Positions 58,032 to 64,000 of a stretch of DNA of 64,000 nucleotides are shown here, in pieces. How positions within the stretch are numbered: position 1 is the first letter of the stretch; every line of letters starts with the position of its first letter. The position numbers were made by a program, and so were the translations under genes. The stretch comes from Paracoccus sp. S3-43 (GTDB lineage: Bacteria > Pseudomonadota > Alphaproteobacteria > Rhodobacterales > Rhodobacteraceae). The stretch lies in contig NZ_CP119082.1 in NCBI RefSeq assembly GCF_029027965.1, forward strand, positions 662,001 to 726,000, written 5' to 3'. The notes below the pieces were generated by a model. The model did no database searches. It saw only the letters and a list, made by a program, of their open reading frames with translations, and was not told the origin of the DNA.

Positions 58032-58229
58032 GTGGCCACCAATCCCGTCCAGTTCATCAACCAGGTCCGCGCCGAGGCCGCCAAGATCAGCTGGCCGACG
58101 CGGCGCGAGGTGATCACGACGACCATCATGGTGCTGATCCTGGCGGCGCTGTTCAGCGTGTTCTTTTCGCTGGTGGACCTGACGATCCGCTTCGGCATCA
58201 CCGAAGGGCTGCGGCTGATCGCCAACTGA
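58032..58229 (+). CDS. secE: Preprotein translocase subunit SecE
   Basis: 65-aa subunit of SecYEG with the amphipathic N-terminal helix (VQFINQVRAEAAKISWPTRR) and one membrane helix (about 35-58, TTTIMVLILAALFSVFFSLV). Starts with GTG 58032 after AAGGAG. First of the secE-nusG-ribosomal protein block. Confidence 0.94.
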   Translation: MATNPVQFINQVRAEAAKISWPTRREVITTTIMVLILAALFSVFFSLVDLTIRFGITEGLRLIAN

Positions 58230-58400
58230 TCGGGCTTGCATTTCCTGGCCTGCGGGGGTATCTGCCCCCGACTGTCCGGCAAACGGCGTGCATCGAATGC
58301 GGTTGCGCGCCGATTTCAATTTTGACGGATAGGCGAAAATTCAAGGGGTTGCGCGGCGTGCCGGGTGATTCCCTTTTGACGAACAGGGATTGGTCGAAAC

Positions 58401-58937
58401 ATGGCAAAGCGTTGGTATTCGGTCAGCGTCCTGTCGAACTTCGAAAAGAAGGTCGCCGAGGCGATCCGGCAGGCCGTCGCCGAAAAGGGTTTGGAAGACC
58501 AGATCGACGAGGTGCTGGTCCCGACCGAGGAAGTGATCGAGATCAGGCGCGGCAAGAAGGTCACCTCTGAACGCCGCTTCATGCCGGGCTATGTGCTGGT
58601 TCACATGGACATGTCGGACCGCAGCTATCACTTGGTGAACTCGATCAACCGCGTCACGGGTTTTCTGGGCGCGCAGGGCAAGCCGATGCCGATGCGCGAC
58701 GACGAGGTGAACGCGATGCTGAACCGCAGCGGCGAGGGCGAAAAGGCCGCGCCGCGCAACCTGATCCGCTTCGAGATCGGGGAAAAGGTCAACGTGACCG
58801 ACGGGCCGTTCGACGGCTTTTCCGGCATGGTCGAGGAAGTGGACGAGATCTCGTCCCGCCTCAAGGTCACGGTGTCGATCTTCGGCCGGCCGACGCCGGT
58901 CGAACTGGAATTCACGCAGGTCTCCAAGGCCTCGTGA
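58401..58937 (+). CDS. nusG: Transcription termination/antitermination protein NusG
   Basis: 178-aa elongation factor. NGN domain (KRWYSVSVLSNFEKKVAEAI, PGYVLVHMDM) and KOW motif (KVNVTDGPFDGFSGMVEEVD). It binds RNA polymerase, Rho and the ribosome. 171 nt after secE; that gap has no other gene. Confidence 0.97.
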   Translation: MAKRWYSVSVLSNFEKKVAEAIRQAVAEKGLEDQIDEVLVPTEEVIEIRRGKKVTSERRFMPGYVLVHMDMSDRSYHLVNSINRVTGFLGAQGKPMPMRDDEVNAMLNRSGEGEKAAPRNLIRFEIGEKVNVTDGPFDGFSGMVEEVDEISSRLKVTVSIFGRPTPVELEFTQVSKAS

Positions 58938-59012
58938 TCGTGCGCGGGAGGCGTGACGCCGCACCGCTAAGTCGGCCCGCAAGCCGGGCGTGATGATAAA
59001 GGAGAAGGCCAG

Positions 59013-59465
59013 ATGGCCAAGAAAGTTGTCGGCAGCCTCAAGCTGCAAATCAAGGCGGGCCAAGCCAACCCGTCGCCCCCCGTCGGCCCGGCTTTGGGTC
59101 AGCGCGGCATCAACATCATGGCCTTCTGCAAGGAATTCAACGCCAAGACGCAGGAGATGGAGCAGGGCTCCCCGGTTCCGGTCGTGATCACCTATTACGC
59201 CGACAAGTCGTTCAGCTTCGAGACGAAGACCGCGCCCGCGTCCTTCCTGCTGAAAAAGGCCGCCGGCCTGAAGCCGGTGGGCAAGCGCAACCGCGCCAAG
59301 GGGTCGGACAAGCCGGGCCGCGCGGTCGCCGGTTCGGTCACGGTCAAGCAGGTGCGCGAGATCGCCGAAGCCAAGATGAAGGATCTGTCGGCCAATGATG
59401 TCGATCAGGCGATGAAGATCATCCTGGGTTCCGCCCGGTCGATCGGTATCGAGGTGAAAGGCTAA
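59013..59465 (+). CDS. rplK: 50S ribosomal protein L11
   Basis: 150-aa protein of the GTPase-associated centre; [20 protein letters not shown] and [15 protein letters not shown] are the family signature. AAGGAG precedes the ATG. Only 3 nt before rplA, so cotranscribed. Confidence 0.98.
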   Translation: MAKKVVGSLKLQIKAGQANPSPPVGPALGQRGINIMAFCKEFNAKTQEMEQGSPVPVVITYYADKSFSFETKTAPASFLLKKAAGLKPVGKRNRAKGSDKPGRAVAGSVTVKQVREIAEAKMKDLSANDVDQAMKIILGSARSIGIEVKG

Positions 59466-59468
59466 GCC

Positions 59469-60167
59469 ATGGCACAGATTTCCAAGAAAAAAGCCGCCGC
59501 CCGTGCGCAGTTCGAAGGCAAGGCCAATCTGACCGTCGAGGACGCCATCACCCTGGTGAAGGGCGCGGCGTCGGCCAAGTTCGACGAAACCGTCGAGATC
59601 GCGCTGAACCTGGGCGTCGATCCGCGCCATGCCGACCAGATGGTTCGCGGCGTCGTGACGCTGCCCGCAGGCACCGGCAAGGACGTTCGCGTCGCCGTCT
59701 TCGCCCGCGGCCCCAAGGCTGAAGAAGCCAAGGCCGCCGGGGCGGATATCGTCGGCGCCGAAGACCTGATGGAGACGATCCAGTCCGGCAAGATCGAGTT
59801 CGACCGGTGCATCGCGACGCCGGACATGATGCCGCTGGTCGGCCGCCTGGGCAAGATCCTGGGCCCGCGCAACCTGATGCCGAACCCCAAGGTCGGCACC
59901 GTGACGGTCGACGTGAAATCCGCCGTGGAAGCCGCCAAGGGCGGCGAGGTCCAGTTCAAGGCCGAGAAGGCGGGCGTCGTCCATGCCGGGATCGGCAAGG
60001 TGTCCTTCGACGCCGACAAGCTGGCCCAGAACCTGCGCGCCTTCGTGGACGCGGTCAGCCGGGCCAAGCCCTCGGGCGCGAAGGGGACTTACATGAAGAA
60101 GGTCTCGATCAGCTCGACCATGGGGCCGGGCGTGTCGGTGGACGTGGCCTCGGCGACGGCCAACTGA
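59469..60167 (+). CDS. rplA: 50S ribosomal protein L1
   Basis: 232-aa protein of the L1 stalk. [20 protein letters not shown] and [20 protein letters not shown] are diagnostic. In E. coli L1 represses translation of its own rplKA message; the same is likely here. Confidence 0.98.
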   Translation: MAQISKKKAAARAQFEGKANLTVEDAITLVKGAASAKFDETVEIALNLGVDPRHADQMVRGVVTLPAGTGKDVRVAVFARGPKAEEAKAAGADIVGAEDLMETIQSGKIEFDRCIATPDMMPLVGRLGKILGPRNLMPNPKVGTVTVDVKSAVEAAKGGEVQFKAEKAGVVHAGIGKVSFDADKLAQNLRAFVDAVSRAKPSGAKGTYMKKVSISSTMGPGVSVDVASATAN

Positions 60168-60173
60168 GAATTG

Positions 60174-60216
60174 CCAGCCTTCGGGCTGGGAATGGCGGGG
60201 CGAAAGCCGCCCCGCC
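60174..60216 (+). terminator. Two hairpins between rplA and rplJ
   Basis: CCAGCC-TTCG-GGCTGG (60174-60189) and GGCGGGGC / GCCCCGCC with a 7-nt loop (60194-60216). No U-tract, so partial termination or mRNA processing is more likely than a full stop. Confidence 0.55.
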
Positions 60217-60259
60217 CTGTCCGAGACGGAGGGTGCCGGGGCGACCTGGCTTAATGTCC

Positions 60260-60388
60260 TTCCTGAGATGGGGAAGCATTTTTCCGAAGGTTCTTCTTCG
60301 GGTGATCTTGCCCTAGCGGACCCGACCTGCCCCATGCGGGGCGGGAAAAGTGAGAGCCGGGGGGAAACCCCCAACTTGGAGTGAAACC
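60260..60388 (+). promoter_or_regulatory. Putative L10 leader of rplJL
   Basis: The 5' region of rplJ in most bacteria binds the L10-L12 complex for autogenous control. Here the stretch has several short hairpins (for example ccgaaggttcttcttcgg) and precedes the GTG of rplJ. I assign it from position more than from sequence. Confidence 0.4.
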
Positions 60389-60904
60389 GTGGATAGAGCG
60401 CAAAAAGAACAGGTGGTCGAAGAACTCGGCCAGATCTTTGAAAGCTCTGGCGTCGTGGTGGTTGCCCACTACGAGGGGATGACGGTTGCACATATGCAGG
60501 ATCTCCGCTCGCGCATGCGCGAAGCCGGCGGTTCGGTTCGCGTGGCCAAGAACAAGCTCGCCAAGATCGCCCTGGAAGGTAAGCCTTGCGCAAGCATCGC
60601 CGACTACCTGACGGGCATGACCGTGATCACCTATTCGGAAGATCCGACCGCTGCGGCCCGGATCGCCGATAAATACGCCAAGGACAACGATCGTTTCGTG
60701 ATCCTGGGCGGTGCAATGGGTGATTCGGCCCTGGATCCGGCCGGTGTGAAAGCCGTCGCCTCGATGCCGTCGCGTGAGGAGCTTATCGCTCAGATCGTGT
60801 CCTGCCTCGGTGCGCCTGCTTCCAGCATCGCCGGTGCCATTGGCGCGCCTGCAAGCAACATCGCGAGCATCCTGACGACCCTTGAGGAACGTGAGGCTGC
60901 GTAA
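60389..60904 (+). CDS. rplJ: 50S ribosomal protein L10
   Basis: 171-aa stalk base protein that anchors L7/L12 dimers. [40 protein letters not shown] and the C-terminal L12-binding helix ([15 protein letters not shown]) are present. GTG start at 60389 with GGAG upstream; a longer in-frame start at 60350 lies in the leader. Confidence 0.96.
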   Translation: MDRAQKEQVVEELGQIFESSGVVVVAHYEGMTVAHMQDLRSRMREAGGSVRVAKNKLAKIALEGKPCASIADYLTGMTVITYSEDPTAAARIADKYAKDNDRFVILGGAMGDSALDPAGVKAVASMPSREELIAQIVSCLGAPASSIAGAIGAPASNIASILTTLEEREAA

Positions 60905-60968
60905 GCAACCCGATCCCCGCGTGTGGTTGAAAACCCGACGTTGGAACATTAACTGAGAGAACGGAAAA

Positions 60969-61343
60969 ATGGCTGATCTGAAACAACTCGCCGAACAAAT
61001 CGTGGGCCTGACGCTGCTGCAAGCTCAGGAACTGAAAACCATCCTGAAAGACGAATACGGCATCGAGCCGGCCGCCGGTGGCGCCGTCATGATGGCCGGC
61101 CCGGCTGCTGGCCCGGCTGAAGCCGCCGAAGAAAAGACCGAATTCGACGTGGTTCTGACCGAAGCCGGCCCGAACAAGATCAACGTGATCAAGGAAGTGC
61201 GCGGCATCACCGGCCTGGGCCTGAAAGAAGCCAAGGATCTGGTCGAAGCCGGCGGCAAGGTCAAGGAAGGCGCTTCCAAGGCCGACGCCGAAGAGATGAA
61301 GAAGAAGCTCGAAGCGGCTGGCGCCAAGGTCGAGCTGAAGTAA
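60969..61343 (+). CDS. rplL: 50S ribosomal protein L7/L12
   Basis: 124-aa stalk protein. N-terminal dimer domain, Ala/Gly-rich hinge (about 38-54) and the C-terminal factor-binding domain [36 protein letters not shown]. 64 nt after rplJ. Confidence 0.98.
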   Translation: MADLKQLAEQIVGLTLLQAQELKTILKDEYGIEPAAGGAVMMAGPAAGPAEAAEEKTEFDVVLTEAGPNKINVIKEVRGITGLGLKEAKDLVEAGGKVKEGASKADAEEMKKKLEAAGAKVELK

Positions 61344-61368
61344 TCGGCCTGCTGGCTGGTTGAAAAAG

Positions 61369-61398
61369 GGCAGGGTTCGGGGTTTCCCGGTCCCTGCC
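61369..61398 (+). terminator. Hairpin in the rplL-rpoB gap (possible attenuator)
   Basis: GGCAGGG / CCCTGCC stem with a smaller GGG-CCC inner stem, about 25 nt after rplL. The 231-bp gap to rpoB is a known place for partial termination that lowers rpoBC relative to ribosomal genes. Rest of the gap: no gene seen. Confidence 0.4.
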
Positions 61399-61574
61399 GA
61401 ACCTGTCTTGAAGGGCGGTCTGGATCAGACAATCCTTCAGGGCATGTTCGAGGTTCGGGAGCGGCGCGGTGGGACGCGCGGCACGAATGGAACCTTATCC
61501 CCCTGCATTCGTAGGCCCGTGTCCTGGGTGCCCCGACCTGGACCGCGCGCGAAGACGAAAGGTGACAAGACCCC

Positions 61575-64000
<2,426 letters not shown>

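Overview
The window looks like chromosome from a GC-rich alphaproteobacterium of the Rhodobacteraceae, most likely Paracoccus or a close relative. The evidence is the very strong G/C bias at third codon positions, the lpxK-waaA-DUF4170 block, the divergent tsaD / hemD-Mic60-hemY block, GcrA beside argD-argF, the hprK-rapZ-EIIA-HPr regulatory PTS cluster, etfBA, and the order tuf ... tRNA-Trp ... secE-nusG-rplKAJL-rpoB. The genus is an inference from gene order and protein similarity, not from a marker search.

Layout. 1-8.5 kb (core): lipid A/Kdo genes (lpxK partial, waaA), small proteins (DUF4170, EVE, YciI), gpsA, tsaD, then hemD, a Mic60/mitofilin-like protein and HemY, closed by a strong terminator and tRNA-Thr(CGU). 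8.6-20.26 kb (accessory): an integrase remnant next to tRNA-Thr, then a complete minus-strand potassium-uptake operon (26-aa peptide, kdpF, kdpA, a 58-aa membrane peptide, kdpB, kdpC, hairpin, kdpD, kdpE, PtsN-like EIIA), an IS5-family insertion sequence, and an unusual pair of tRNA-Leu(UAA) loci. One locus is intact but split by a 215-nt group I intron. The other is only a 5' half, broken in its anticodon loop. This pair is the most striking part of the window: the island edge seems to have destroyed the resident tRNA-Leu(UAA), with an intron-bearing replacement about 150 bp inside the edge.

20.3-32.3 kb (core): arginase, metG, nudC, an MliC-like lipoprotein/periplasmic protein, gcrA, an ABC-2 permease, argD-argF, a Tat-exported PhoX-type phosphatase with a possible Pho box, and pckA. 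32.4-35.8 kb: the regulatory phosphotransferase cluster hprK-rapZ-manX-ptsH, tightly overlapped, then a TetR regulator and a DUF2852 membrane protein. The pckA/hprK intergenic region carries a cluster of LacI-type operator-like motifs. 35.8-49 kb: choline sulfatase and choline-binding protein, 3-hydroxybutyryl-CoA dehydrogenase, etfAB, a cobalamin adenosyltransferase, small membrane proteins, SDR enzymes, parC, a cytochrome b561/cytochrome c' pair and a DUF533 protein. 49-64 kb: tuf, small regulators and enzymes, a Tat-subunit/GMC dehydrogenase pair, a GFA protein, a DUF892 ferritin-like protein, an ABC exporter, tRNA-Trp, an HPP-CBS membrane protein, then secE, nusG, rplK, rplA, rplJ, rplL and the start of rpoB, which runs off the end.

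Four intergenic regions share a GC-rich hairpin followed by a conserved ggatattt...aagatgaa tail, a dispersed extragenic repeat family. No CRISPR array, rRNA gene or replication origin was seen.
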